The notes beneath the pieces were generated by a model, which made no database searches, was not told the DNA's origin, and saw nothing but the letters and a program-made list of their open reading frames with translations. Position numbers and translations under genes: made by a program. A stretch of DNA of 64,000 nt from Conexibacter sp. CPCC 206217 (GTDB taxonomy: Bacteria > Actinomycetota > Thermoleophilia > Solirubrobacterales > Solirubrobacteraceae). Where the stretch lies: positions 434,001 to 498,000 of the forward strand of contig NZ_JAUTDO010000003.1 in assembly GCF_030646165.1 (NCBI RefSeq), in the 5' to 3' direction. Shown piece by piece: positions 30,719-39,549 of the stretch. How positions within the stretch are numbered: position 1 is the first letter of the stretch; each line of letters begins with the position of its first letter.

Positions 30719-32560
30719 TTGCGCCCCGTTCCCACGTCCGTCCCGAGCCGCCGCAGCCGCGGTCGGCGGGTGCCGCTGTCCATCGCGCCGGCGGGCGCTC
30801 GCACGCTCGCGCTCGTCGCGCTGCTGCTCGCGGCGTTGGCGTCCTCAGCGGGCGCGACGCAGTTCACGGGCGCCGCCGACGATCCCGCGAATATGGCGCT
30901 TCCCGGCGGGCAGGACGTCGTCCACGTCGAGGCGGGATACGAGGACGCGGTCGGGGCGCTCGTGCTGCAGGTGACCTTCCGCGAGGCGCCGATCGATGCC
31001 GACGTGCTCGTGGCGGCGATCGGCAAGCGCGACAGCGCGGGCCAGTGCAACTTTCCGGCGGGGATCGTCGGCGGCGCGACGGGGGGTTCCGTCACGTGGG
31101 CCGCCTGGACTCGCTTCGACGCCGGCGGCGCCCAGGTCGACGAGGGCAGAGACGGAACGCGGGCGCAGAACGGCGCGGCCGTCACCTACGTCGTCGCCAA
31201 GCCCGGCTTTGCGGCGCAGGGCCTCGACTGCGTCGAGTCGGTGCGGATCGCCACGCCCGGCGGCTCGACGGTCGAGACCGTGCCCGGCTTCGTGCTCAGC
31301 GCGTCGGCTGCGCCCCCGCCGCCCGAGGCGCCGCCGGCGACTCCGGCGCCGCCCGCGCCGTCAGTCCCGGCGCCCGCGCCGCCCGGCAACGCGCCGACGG
31401 CGACGCCGAGATCGAGATCGAGATCGACGAGAGCGCCGGCGAAGAGAGCGGTGCTGAGCGCACGCGTCTCCGGCGCGGCCACGCGCACGGTCGCGCGCGG
31501 GCGCTGGACGACGCTGAAGGTGCGGGTCGCGAACGCCGGGAGCGCGCGGGCGCGCGCAGCGAAGCTGACGGTTCGCCCCGGGCGCGGCCTCAGCGTGAAG
31601 GTCGCCGGGGCGAGGCGCAGACACCCGGGCGAGCGGTCGTTGAAGACGCTGAAGCCCGGCGCGGCGAGCACGGTGACGGTGCGGGTCCGCGCGACGCGCG
31701 CCGGCACGGTCACGTTCGTCGCGAGCGGTGCCGGCAGATTGAGCGCCCGCGCGACCGTCACGCTGAAGCTCGCCGGCGCCGCGAGAAGCGGGAAGCCGAG
31801 AGCCAGAGCAAGACGACCCGCGGGGAGAGCCAGAAGACCCGCCGCCAGAGCGAGAAGACCGACCGCCAGAGCGCCCGACCTCGGCCCGCTCGCCGACCGC
31901 TACTTCTGGGGCTTCAAGAACAGCGCGACGTACGCCTGGGACAACTACGCCGTCTGGTTCGTCGACGGCAGATGGGCGTACTACGGCTTCCCGCCGAGCG
32001 GCAGACCGACCTGCACGGCGCCGACGACGGTGCTCGACGACAAGGGCAGACCGACCGACGACGGCTGCAGACCGTACACCTACGATCCCGCCACCGGGGC
32101 GCTGACGGTCGGGGACCTGAGCGGCACGTACAGAGACGGGTCGCTGACGCTGAATCAGATCTCGATGGAGTCGCTGACGATTCCCAGAGCCGGCTCGCGC
32201 TATGCCGTCGAGCTGCTCAACCGCGGCTTCAGCGGCCTCTGCGGCCTGATCACCGGCTGCACGACCTGGGTCGACTACCTCACGCTGACGGCCGACGGCC
32301 ACTTCGTCGACGGCCACAGCTCGGCTTCCACGCTCGGCGACGGCTCCAGCACCCCGTTCGTCTACGCCGGCAACTACCCGCCCAACCAGACCGGCACGTA
32401 CGAGGTCCTCGCCAACGGCCAGATCCGCTTCAGCTACCTCGACGGGACCGTGAAGGTGAAGTCGATCGGCGTCGTCCACGACAGAAACGGCGTCGACGAC
32501 CCGGTCAACGAGGGCCTCGTGGTCGGCGAGACGAACTTCTACAGGGAGGACGACGACTGA
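30719..32560 (+). CDS. Secreted multidomain protein with CARDB-like domain and novel C-terminal domain
   Basis: 613 residues using TTG 30719, which has GGAGG at 30707-30711; an ATG 20 codons upstream (30659) lacks such a site. A signal segment is LALVALLLAALASSAGA. Residues ~45-200 form an uncharacterised beta domain. A Pro/Ala linker is followed by an Ig-like CARDB domain (about 247-350, TTLKVRVANAGSARARA). Next is a highly repetitive Arg linker of RARRPA units (about 354-386). The C-terminal ~220 residues are aromatic and Cys-containing (YFWGFKNSATYAWDNY, CGLITGCTTWVDYLTL, NYPPNQTGTYEVL) and match no family I can name. Probably surface-exposed. Confidence 0.72.
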   Translation: MRPVPTSVPSRRSRGRRVPLSIAPAGARTLALVALLLAALASSAGATQFTGAADDPANMALPGGQDVVHVEAGYEDAVGALVLQVTFREAPIDADVLVAAIGKRDSAGQCNFPAGIVGGATGGSVTWAAWTRFDAGGAQVDEGRDGTRAQNGAAVTYVVAKPGFAAQGLDCVESVRIATPGGSTVETVPGFVLSASAAPPPPEAPPATPAPPAPSVPAPAPPGNAPTATPRSRSRSTRAPAKRAVLSARVSGAATRTVARGRWTTLKVRVANAGSARARAAKLTVRPGRGLSVKVAGARRRHPGERSLKTLKPGAASTVTVRVRATRAGTVTFVASGAGRLSARATVTLKLAGAARSGKPRARARRPAGRARRPAARARRPTARAPDLGPLADRYFWGFKNSATYAWDNYAVWFVDGRWAYYGFPPSGRPTCTAPTTVLDDKGRPTDDGCRPYTYDPATGALTVGDLSGTYRDGSLTLNQISMESLTIPRAGSRYAVELLNRGFSGLCGLITGCTTWVDYLTLTADGHFVDGHSSASTLGDGSSTPFVYAGNYPPNQTGTYEVLANGQIRFSYLDGTVKVKSIGVVHDRNGVDDPVNEGLVVGETNFYREDDD

Positions 32561-32577
32561 GCGACGGCGCGGCAGGG

Positions 32578-34218
32578 CTAGACCGCGGCGGGCTCGCCGG
32601 CCGCTGCGGTCGCAGACCGCTCGGCGGCGGCCACCGCCGTGTCGCGCTCGGCGCGCGGTCGGTCGATCGTCGCCCAGCCGATCACGACGTCGCCGTCCAT
32701 GAGGCAGGCCAGCTGGCCGGGGGCGGCGCCGTCGACCGGCTGCTGCAGTGCGACCTCCAGGCGGCGGTGAGAACCCGCCGCTGGCTCGCCGACGAGTCTC
32801 GCGGCGAGCGGCTTGGCGCGGTAGCGCAGCTTGACGCGGTCGACGCGCGCGCCGTCGCGGTGCAGGCGCGCACCGCGCAGCGCGACGGAGGTCGTCTGCA
32901 GCTCCTCGCGCGGGCCGGCGACGACGCGGTTGCGGGCGGGCTCGGTTCGCAGCACGTAGAGCGGCTCCTCGGCGGCGACGCCGAGCCCTCTGCGCTGGCC
33001 GACCGTGAAGGCGTGATGTCCGCGATGGCGGCCGAGCACGCGGCCGCCGCTGTCAACGATCTCCCCCGTCTGCTCCTCGATCCCGGCGTGGCGCGCGAGG
33101 AAGGCGGAGCGGCTGGTGCCGGCCATGAAGCAGAGGTCCTGCGACTCCGGCTTGGACGCGACGGGCAGCTCGGCCTCGGCCGCGAGCGCGCGCACCTCGG
33201 GCTTCGTCAGCTCGCCCAGCGGAAAGCACAGCCGCGCGAGCGAGGCGGGAGCGAGCGCCGCGAGCATGTAGGTCTGGTCCTTCCAGGCGTCGCGGGCGAC
33301 GCGCAGGAGCGGATCGCCTCCCTCCCACTCCACCCGCGCATAGTGCCCCGTCGCGAGCGTCTCGGCCCCGAGGCGGTCGGCGAAGTCGAGCATCGCGTCG
33401 AGGCGGACGTCGCCGTTGCAGCGGACGCACGGGTTCGGCGTCAGGCCGGCTCTGTGGTCCTCCAGGAACGGCGTCACGACGCCGGCGCGGAACTCGTCGC
33501 GCAGGTCGAGCGTCAGGTGCGGCATTCCCATCCGGTGCGCCAGCGCGCGCGCGAAACGGACCGCCTGGGCGGAGCAGCAGGAGCGCTCGCCGTCGTTGGC
33601 CTCGTCGGCCCACAGCTCCAGCGTGACCGCGACCGCGTCGCCGCCGTCACGCCCGGCGAGCAGCGCGACGACGGCGCTGTCGACGCCGCCGGACATCGCG
33701 ACGAGGGTGCGGGTTCTGGCGCCGGCCGCACCGTCCTGCGCAGCGTCGTCGTCGCGCCCCCCGGCCGGCGGAGCGGCGCCATCGCTCGCCCCGGCCGCGG
33801 CACGGTCGCCGTCGCGCGCGACCGTCGGGCCCGGCGCCGGCACCGCTCCGCGCTCGCGCACCGCCAGCCCCAGTGCCCGTGCGAGTGCGTCGGCGACCAG
33901 CTCGGCGGCGTGGAACTTGCCGGCGGAGAGGCCGCCGAGCGCGTCGGCGACGTCGTGCGCGCCGATCCGCGCGACGTCCAGCACCGCCATCCCGCTGACC
34001 AGTTCGGCGACGGCGCTCAGCGACGCGATCGTCGCGCCGCACGCGTCCGCGTCCCAGCCGACCTGCCCCACCCGCGCGCCGCTCGCGTCGAGCGCGAGCG
34101 TGATGCGCACGACGTCGCCGCACAGTCTCGTCCCGGCGACGCCGACCGCGCCGCCCACGGGCTCGCGCCCGCGGCCGTGCGCGGAGGAGAGGTGGTGCTC
34201 GAACAGCTCGGGATCCAC
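32578..34218 (-). CDS. mnmA: tRNA-specific 2-thiouridylase MnmA with IscU/NifU-like N-terminal domain
   Basis: 546 residues. Residues ~170-530 are MnmA: ATP-pyrophosphatase loop SGGVDS (176-181), first catalytic Cys in TPNPCVRCN, KDQTYML, and second Cys in SKPESQDLCFM. It thiolates U34 of tRNA-Lys/Glu/Gln. Residues ~1-120 resemble an Fe-S scaffold of the IscU/SufU type: LCGD (Cys33), DACGATIASLSA (Cys60) and GKFHAAELVADALARAL, where the third scaffold Cys is replaced by His103. A flexible Ala/Asp/Gly linker (about 121-168) joins the parts. GTG start with TACACT 8 bases upstream. The scaffold domain may deliver sulfur or a cluster to the enzyme; that is inference. Confidence 0.88.
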   Translation of the reverse strand: MDPELFEHHLSSAHGRGREPVGGAVGVAGTRLCGDVVRITLALDASGARVGQVGWDADACGATIASLSAVAELVSGMAVLDVARIGAHDVADALGGLSAGKFHAAELVADALARALGLAVRERGAVPAPGPTVARDGDRAAAGASDGAAPPAGGRDDDAAQDGAAGARTRTLVAMSGGVDSAVVALLAGRDGGDAVAVTLELWADEANDGERSCCSAQAVRFARALAHRMGMPHLTLDLRDEFRAGVVTPFLEDHRAGLTPNPCVRCNGDVRLDAMLDFADRLGAETLATGHYARVEWEGGDPLLRVARDAWKDQTYMLAALAPASLARLCFPLGELTKPEVRALAAEAELPVASKPESQDLCFMAGTSRSAFLARHAGIEEQTGEIVDSGGRVLGRHRGHHAFTVGQRRGLGVAAEEPLYVLRTEPARNRVVAGPREELQTTSVALRGARLHRDGARVDRVKLRYRAKPLAARLVGEPAAGSHRRLEVALQQPVDGAAPGQLACLMDGDVVIGWATIDRPRAERDTAVAAAERSATAAAGEPAAV

Positions 34219-34226
34219 GGCAGTCG

Positions 34227-34232
34227 AGTGTA
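34227..34232 (-). promoter_or_regulatory. -10 box of mnmA
   Basis: TACACT, 8 bases, then GTG at 34218. It supports the long form including the scaffold-like domain, because there is no comparable signal inside the gene. Confidence 0.5.
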
Positions 34233-34337
34233 GAGCGCGCCATCCGCGTGCCGCCGCTGCGCGCCAGCGGCCGGCCCTTCGTCCGCGTTCACGTCTCCTT
34301 AGCGCCCGCCGCGCCGCGATCGGGAACGATCCGCGGC

Positions 34338-34739
34338 ATGGAACGAGTCCAGCAGGAGCTCGCGTTCGCGCTCGACCGCGCGGGCAGGCTGCCGGCCGTC
34401 TGCCGCGTGCGGCGGCTGCCGGCGCTGCCGCTCTACTGCGCCGGCATCGCCGCCGTCGTGATCGCCGGCGCGATCGGTGGGACGGCGGCGGCGCAGATCG
34501 CCGGCTTCGTCGTGCCGGTGCTGCTCGTGCTCTACGCGCTCGTGCGCACCCACCGCCGCGGCGACGTCGCCGGCGCGGTCGTGATGCCGTCCTGCGTCAG
34601 CTCGATCGCGATCACGATCGTGCCGCTCCCGCAGTGGATCGTCGCCTTGCCATTGATGGCGATCTCGCTCGCGCTGCTGGCGGAGGTCGACCGCGACGAC
34701 CGACGTGCACGGGCGCAGCGGCCCGGCGCGGTCGCCTGA
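34338..34739 (+). CDS. Small hypothetical membrane protein
   Basis: 133 residues from MERVQQELAFALDRAGRLP. Four hydrophobic segments follow (ALPLYCAGIAAVVIAGAIGG; IAGFVVPVLLVLYALV; VVMPSCVSSIAITIVPL; WIVALPLMAISLALLAEV), and the tail is charged. No family recognised. A longer in-frame GTG (34248) would give a Pro/Arg-rich leader and is not favoured. No strong ribosome site or -10 box. It lies alone between the divergent mnmA and the convergent aspS. Confidence 0.5.
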   Translation: MERVQQELAFALDRAGRLPAVCRVRRLPALPLYCAGIAAVVIAGAIGGTAAAQIAGFVVPVLLVLYALVRTHRRGDVAGAVVMPSCVSSIAITIVPLPQWIVALPLMAISLALLAEVDRDDRRARAQRPGAVA

Positions 34740-34808
34740 CCCGTCGGCACTGCCGGTCTGGCGCGAGCGCCCCATGGCGTGTCAGGCAACGTCCACCGGA
34801 CACGCCGT

Positions 34809-36602
34809 CTAGCTCGCCGGCGCCGCCGTCGGCGCTCTGAACGCCGTCACTCTCAGCCCGAGATCTCTCAGCTGGCCGTCGTCGACCGGGGCCGGCGCGC
34901 CGGTCAGCGGGTCGCTGCCGCTGGCGGCCTTCGGGAAGGCGATCACGTCGCGGATCGAGTCGCGGCCGGCGAGCAGGGTGACGATCCGGTCGACGCCCAT
35001 CGCGATGCCGCCGTGCGGCGGGGCGCCGAATCTGAGCGCGTCGAGCAGGAAGCCGAAGCGCACCTGCGCCTGCTCGGCGTCGATCCCGAGCAGGTCGAGC
35101 ACCTTCTGCTGGACCTCGGGCGTGTTGATGCGGATCGAGCCGCCGCCGATCTCGGAGCCGTCGAGCACGAGGTCGTACGCGCGCGACTTCAGCGCGCCGG
35201 GGTCGCCGTCGAGGTCGCCGGTCGGCGCCGTGAAGGGATGGTGCAGCGCGGTCCAGACGCCGGGCTCGACCTCCTCGAACATCGGGAAGTCGACGATCCA
35301 GAGGATGTCGTGGCGGCCCTCGGGGACGAGCGAGAAGCGCGCGGCCAGGTCGAGCCGCAGCGCGCCGAGCGACTGCGCGGCGACCGACGCTCTGTCGGCG
35401 ACGATCAGCAGCAGGTCGCCGGGCTTGCCGTCGAGCGCGCCCGTGACGGCGGCGATCTCGTCCGCGCTCAACGCCTTCGCGACCGGCGAGCGCCACGTGC
35501 CGTCCTCCTGCACGAACGCCCACACGAGGCCCTTGGCGCCGTTCTGTCTCGCCAGCTCGGTGAGGATGTCCAGCTCTCTGCGCGGCAGTTCGCGCGCGCC
35601 CGCGTTCAGTCCGCGGATCACGCCGCCGCCGGCCAGCGCGCCCGCGAAGACCTTGAACTCGGTCCCCTCGAAGAGCGCGCCCAGCTCGCTGATCTCAAGG
35701 CCGAAGCGCGTGTCCGGACGGTCGGAGCCGAACCGCAGCATCGCCTCGGCGTAGGTCATCCGCGGCCAGGCGGGCGGCGCGACCTGGAAGTCGGTCGACG
35801 CGAAGATCGCGCCCATCACGGCCTCCATCGTCTCGATCACGTCGTCCTCTTCGACGAACGACAGCTCGAGGTCGAGCTGCGTGAACTCCGGCTGGCGGTC
35901 CGAGCGCGTGTCCTCGTCGCGGAAGCAGCGCGCGATCTGGTAGTAGCGCTCGTAGCCGCCGATCATCAGCAGCTGCTTGAACAGCTGCGGCGACTGCGGC
36001 AGCGCGTAGAACGCGCCGGGCTCTATCCGCGCGGGCACGAGGTAGTCGCGCGCGCCCTCGGGCGTGGAGCGCGTCAGCACCGGCGTCTCGATCTCGAGGA
36101 AGTCGCGCTCGGTCAGCACGTTGCGCATCGTGTGCACGACCTGGTGGCGCAGCTTCAGCGCCTCCTGCAGCGGCGTGCGGCGCAGGTCCAGCGTGCGGTG
36201 GCGCAGGCGCAGCAGCTCGTCGACGGGGCCGTCCTCGTCGATCGGGAACGGAGGCGTGTCGGCCGATGCGAGCACGGTCAGCTCGTCGACGGTCAGCTCG
36301 ACCTCGCCCGTCGGGATGTTCGGGTTGACGTTCTCGGGGTCGCGGCGCGTGAGCGTGCCGACGGCGCTGAGGACGTGCTCGGAGCGCAGCCCGTGCGCGA
36401 GCTTGTGCGCCTCCGGCGAGCGGTCCGGGTGGAACGTCAGCTGCACGATCCCGGAGCGGTCGCGCAGGTCGATGAAGATCAGCCCGCCGTGGTCGCGGCG
36501 GCGGTGGACCCAGCCGGCGACCCGCGCTGGCTGGTCCGCGCGGGCGGCCGTCAGCTCACCGGCCCAGGCATCGCGATAGCCGTTGGAGCGCGGAGTCTTC
36601 AT
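34809..36602 (-). CDS. aspS: Aspartyl-tRNA synthetase (bacterial type)
   Basis: 597 residues, the bacterial length with the GAD insertion. The OB-fold anticodon-binding domain (AGWVHRRRDHGGLIFIDLRD) is followed by the class II core: motif 2 (RCFRDEDTRSDRQPEFTQLD), the GAD domain, the insertion end ILWIVDFPMFEE, and motif 3 (GGIAMGVDRIVTLLAG). Whether it is discriminating or also charges tRNA-Asn cannot be told here. Its ATG overlaps the hisS stop codon (ATGA), giving a hisS-aspS pair, a frequent arrangement in bacteria. Confidence 0.96.
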   Translation of the reverse strand: MKTPRSNGYRDAWAGELTAARADQPARVAGWVHRRRDHGGLIFIDLRDRSGIVQLTFHPDRSPEAHKLAHGLRSEHVLSAVGTLTRRDPENVNPNIPTGEVELTVDELTVLASADTPPFPIDEDGPVDELLRLRHRTLDLRRTPLQEALKLRHQVVHTMRNVLTERDFLEIETPVLTRSTPEGARDYLVPARIEPGAFYALPQSPQLFKQLLMIGGYERYYQIARCFRDEDTRSDRQPEFTQLDLELSFVEEDDVIETMEAVMGAIFASTDFQVAPPAWPRMTYAEAMLRFGSDRPDTRFGLEISELGALFEGTEFKVFAGALAGGGVIRGLNAGARELPRRELDILTELARQNGAKGLVWAFVQEDGTWRSPVAKALSADEIAAVTGALDGKPGDLLLIVADRASVAAQSLGALRLDLAARFSLVPEGRHDILWIVDFPMFEEVEPGVWTALHHPFTAPTGDLDGDPGALKSRAYDLVLDGSEIGGGSIRINTPEVQQKVLDLLGIDAEQAQVRFGFLLDALRFGAPPHGGIAMGVDRIVTLLAGRDSIRDVIAFPKAASGSDPLTGAPAPVDDGQLRDLGLRVTAFRAPTAAPAS

Positions 36603-37858
36603 GCCAGCGTCTTTCCCCTCTTCAGCACGACCGGGATCACCCGGCCGAGTTCGATCTCTTCTTGGTCACCGGTCTCGAGGTCCTTCACCGTCGCGCCGAC
36701 GCCGTGCTCGCCGACGATCGCCAGCGACCGCGCGCCGATCCGCGACGCCTGCTTGAGCTGGCCCTTGAGCGAGCGCCCCGCCAGCTCCAGCTGGGCCGAG
36801 AGCCCGGCGCGACGCGCCTCCAACGCCAGCTCGAAGGCGGCCTTGCGGCCCGCGGCGTCGGTGTAGGCGACGAACAGGTCGACGAGCGGCGGCGGGGTCG
36901 GGTGCTCGTGGCCTGCCAGCAGGATCCGCTCGATCCCGGCCGCCCAGCCGATCCCGGGCGTCGGCGCGCCGCCGAGCTGCTCGATCAGGCCGTCGTAGCG
37001 GCCGCCGCCGGCGACGCCGGACTGCGCGCCGAGCGCGTCGCTGGTGAACTCGAACAGCGTCCGCGCGTAGTAGTCGAGGCCGCGCACGAGCGTCGGATCG
37101 ACCTCGTACTCGAGGTCGGCGGCGGCGAGCAGCGAGCGGACCTCCGCGAAGTGCTCGGCGTCCTCGCCGGTGAGGCGGTCCAGCAGCAGCGGGGCGCCTC
37201 TCATGACCTCGCGCGTCCCGGGGTGGTCGGCGTCGAACGCGCGCAGCGGGTTGAGCTCGATCCGGCCGCGGACCTCGTCCGACAGCTGGTCCTCGTGCGC
37301 GCGCAGGTAGGCCTGCAGCTCTTCTCTGTAGGCCGCGCGCGTCTGCGGCGTGCCGAGCGAGCCGAGCCGCAGGCGCACGCCCTGCACGCCGAGCGCGTCG
37401 AGCAGTTCGGCCAGCAGCAGGATGCACTCGGCGTCGACGGCCGGGTCGGCCGAGCCGATCGCCTCGGCGCCGACCTGCCAGAACTGGCGGAAGCGGCCGG
37501 CCTGCGCGCGCTCGTAGCGGAAGAAGCTCGACAGGTACCACAGCTTCACGGGCTGCGGGAGCTTCTGCATCCCGTGCTCGAGGTAGGCGCGCGCGACCGG
37601 CGCGGTGCCCTCGGGGCGCAGCGTGACGGAGCGGTCGCCGCCGTCCTTGAAGGTGTACATCTCCTTCTGGACGATGTCGGTGGAGGCGCCGACGCCGCGC
37701 GCGAACAGCTCGGTCGCCTCGAACGTCGGGGTCTCGATGCGACGGTAGCCGGCGGCGCCGAGGACGCGGCGAGCGGTGCGCTCGACCTCGTCGCGGCGGG
37801 CGGCGTCGTCGGGCAGCACGTCGTACGTGCCGCGGGGGGCTTGGAGCTTCTGGGCCAT
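36599..37858 (-). CDS. hisS: Histidyl-tRNA synthetase
   Basis: 419 residues. MAQKLQAPRGTYDVLPDD is the standard opening. Motif 1 and the catalytic core contain TPTFEATELFARGVG, SVTLRPEGTAPVARAY, SFFRYERAQAGRFRQFWQ (motif 2) and the histidine-specific LVRGLDYYARTLFEF; GIGWAAGIERILL is motif 3. The C-terminal anticodon domain is normal. The start lies 12 bases after the preceding hydrolase stop, and the stop overlaps the aspS start, so it is probably in an operon with both. A TAGTCT 8 bases upstream partly consists of the upstream gene's stop codon and is a doubtful promoter. Confidence 0.95.
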   Translation of the reverse strand: MAQKLQAPRGTYDVLPDDAARRDEVERTARRVLGAAGYRRIETPTFEATELFARGVGASTDIVQKEMYTFKDGGDRSVTLRPEGTAPVARAYLEHGMQKLPQPVKLWYLSSFFRYERAQAGRFRQFWQVGAEAIGSADPAVDAECILLLAELLDALGVQGVRLRLGSLGTPQTRAAYREELQAYLRAHEDQLSDEVRGRIELNPLRAFDADHPGTREVMRGAPLLLDRLTGEDAEHFAEVRSLLAAADLEYEVDPTLVRGLDYYARTLFEFTSDALGAQSGVAGGGRYDGLIEQLGGAPTPGIGWAAGIERILLAGHEHPTPPPLVDLFVAYTDAAGRKAAFELALEARRAGLSAQLELAGRSLKGQLKQASRIGARSLAIVGEHGVGATVKDLETGDQEEIELGRVIPVVLKRGKTLA

Positions 37859-37869
37859 CGGCGCGGAGA

Positions 37870-38511
37870 CTACGCGACGAGGTCTTGGAGGAACGGGTTC
37901 GTGGCCCGCTCGGCGCCGAGCGTCGTGATCCCCATGTGCCCGGGATGGACGACCGTCTCGTCGGGGAACGCGTCGAGCAGGCCAGCGATCGAGCGCAGCA
38001 GCGTCTGGTGATCGCCGAACGGCAGGTCGGTGCGGCCGATCGAGCCCTGGAACAGCACGTCGCCGGAGAACAGCGCCTGCTCGGCAGGCAGCGACCACGT
38101 CATGTGGCCGGGGCTGTGGCCGGGCGTGAAGATCACGTCGAAGTCGAGGCCGGCGACGCTGATCTGCTCACCGCCCTCGACGAGGTGCTCGGGCGTGTGG
38201 TTCTCGAACGGTCCGAAGCCGGGCCACGGCACGTATCTGTTGACGTCGAGCAGCACGTCGCGCTCGATCGCCGGGCACCAGACCGGTGCGCCGGTCGCGC
38301 GTGCAAGCGGGGCGACCGCGCCGATGTGGTCGAAGTGCGTGTGCGTCAGCAGGATCGCGTCGAGTCTGACGCCGAGCTGCTCGATCCCCGCCAGCAGCCG
38401 CTCCGGCTCGTCGCCCGGATCGAAGATCACCGCGCTGTCGGCACCCTGCGCCCGCACCAGGTAGCTGTTCTCCTGGACCGGACCGACCGTGAAGGCGGCG
38501 ACTTCGATCAC
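37870..38511 (-). CDS. Metallo-beta-lactamase-fold hydrolase (glyoxalase II-like)
   Basis: 213 residues. The metal site is complete: LLTHTHFDHIGA (HxHxDH), the HSPGHMTW His, the FSGDVLF Asp and the VHPGHMG His. It matches the small YcbL/GloB-like hydrolases that open S-lactoylglutathione or similar thioesters. Since actinobacteria of this type use other thiols, the natural substrate is uncertain. The GTG start overlaps the upstream stop codon (GTGA), so it is coupled to the basic membrane protein, and hisS follows 11 bases later. Confidence 0.85.
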   Translation of the reverse strand: MIEVAAFTVGPVQENSYLVRAQGADSAVIFDPGDEPERLLAGIEQLGVRLDAILLTHTHFDHIGAVAPLARATGAPVWCPAIERDVLLDVNRYVPWPGFGPFENHTPEHLVEGGEQISVAGLDFDVIFTPGHSPGHMTWSLPAEQALFSGDVLFQGSIGRTDLPFGDHQTLLRSIAGLLDAFPDETVVHPGHMGITTLGAERATNPFLQDLVA

Positions 38512-38918
38512 TCCGCCGCTTCTCTCTTCGCCGGCTTCGCGGCGTCGGCGCGCGCCTGCAGCTTCTTCGCCTGACGCCGTCTGTAGATGAAGAGGTCGGT
38601 GTAGTAGCCCATCGGCACGTACACGACCAGCATGAAGACGGCGATGAACAGTTTGCCGGCGATCGGCTGGTCTCTGAAGAAGACGATCAGCAGCAGCAGG
38701 AAGAAGACCGTCGCGATGCCCGCGCGCTGCAGTGCACCTCTCCACGTCGGCGGCGTGTCGAGCCGCTGCAGGCGTCTGGCGCGCGCGTCGAGTCTGCCGC
38801 CGCCCTTGGCGCCGCGCTCGTCCTCGCTCAGTCTGCGACCCGTGCGGCCGCGCGCCTCGACTTGGCCGGCGGCGTTGCCGCGGTGCTTGGTCTGCCGCTT
38901 CTTCTTGGTCTGTGCCAT
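38508..38918 (-). CDS. Basic two-helix membrane protein, unknown function
   Basis: 136 residues from MAQTKKKRQTKHRG. The first ~60 residues are highly basic and polar (cytoplasmic). Two membrane helices follow (AGIATVFFLLLLIVFF and GKLFIAVFMLVVYVPMGYY, about 65-110) and a second basic tail (RRRQAKKLQARADAAK). Basic membrane proteins of this shape lie upstream of hisS in some relatives. A TTG three codons upstream is the alternative start. It is translationally coupled to the hydrolase. Several Arg are AGA. Confidence 0.65.
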   Translation of the reverse strand: MAQTKKKRQTKHRGNAAGQVEARGRTGRRLSEDERGAKGGGRLDARARRLQRLDTPPTWRGALQRAGIATVFFLLLLIVFFRDQPIAGKLFIAVFMLVVYVPMGYYTDLFIYRRRQAKKLQARADAAKPAKREAAE

Positions 38919-38990
38919 CGGTCTCAAGGAGATTAGTGCCTGCAGGCACGTTTGCGCCCGCTCACGCGCGCCGGGGTTCGCGGGCGGCGT

Positions 38991-39479
38991 TCAGAAGCCG
39001 ATCAGGAACGAGTTCTCCAGCCGCTGGCGCGCCGCGACGATCCGCGCGGACTGCCGCAGCAGTCGCGCTGCGGCAGCTCTCGCGGCCGGCGGTCCCTCGC
39101 TGCGCGAGGCGCGCGCGACCTGGCGCAGCGTGGCGGTCTGCGCGGCGACGGCGCTGTGCAGCGTGCCGACCAGCAAGGCGATCGACGTGGGCGGATCGAT
39201 CGCGGCCAGCACCGCCTCCTGCTCCCGACTCGCGTCCGCCAGCCTGCCGAGCTGCTGCGACAACTCGGCGGGCGTGTTGAGCCGCGCGTGCAGCAGCAGA
39301 AACTGGATGTCGATCCGCTGCTCCCCCATGTCCGCCTTGATCGCGTCGTACGCCTCCTGCGTCGCCATCCGTCTCGGCGGCGGTTTGCTGGTGCCGGAGG
39401 ACCCGCACCCGGTCACCGCCAGGACGGCCACGAACGTCGCGACCACCAGCCCGGCGATGTGAACGATCCGCTTCGTCAT
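38991..39479 (-). CDS. Putative lipoprotein
   Basis: 162 residues. MTKRIVHIAGLVVATFVAVL is followed by the lipobox VTGC (Cys at about residue 25) and a Ser/Gly linker, then about 120 residues of charged alpha-helix (EAYDAIKADMGEQRIDIQFL onward) with no Cys. Likely exported, lipid-anchored and helical; no family recognised. A TAGCGT box 8 bases before the ATG supports this start over the in-frame codon at 39506. Separate from the gene downstream (73-base gap). Confidence 0.7.
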   Translation of the reverse strand: MTKRIVHIAGLVVATFVAVLAVTGCGSSGTSKPPPRRMATQEAYDAIKADMGEQRIDIQFLLLHARLNTPAELSQQLGRLADASREQEAVLAAIDPPTSIALLVGTLHSAVAAQTATLRQVARASRSEGPPAARAAAARLLRQSARIVAARQRLENSFLIGF

Positions 39480-39487
39480 CTCACGAG

Positions 39488-39493
39488 ACGCTA
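39488..39493 (-). promoter_or_regulatory. -10 box of the lipoprotein gene
   Basis: TAGCGT, 8 bases, then ATG at 39479. Confidence 0.4.
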
Positions 39494-39549
39494 CGCCCGT
39501 GGGCAAGGCGCTGGATCAGAACGCGGGTTCCGATCCGCCCGATCGGTGC

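Noticed and set aside
37867-37872. TAGTCT as a promoter of hisS
   Set aside because: Its TAG is the stop codon of the preceding gene, and hisS is tightly packed in an operon, so the match may be accidental.
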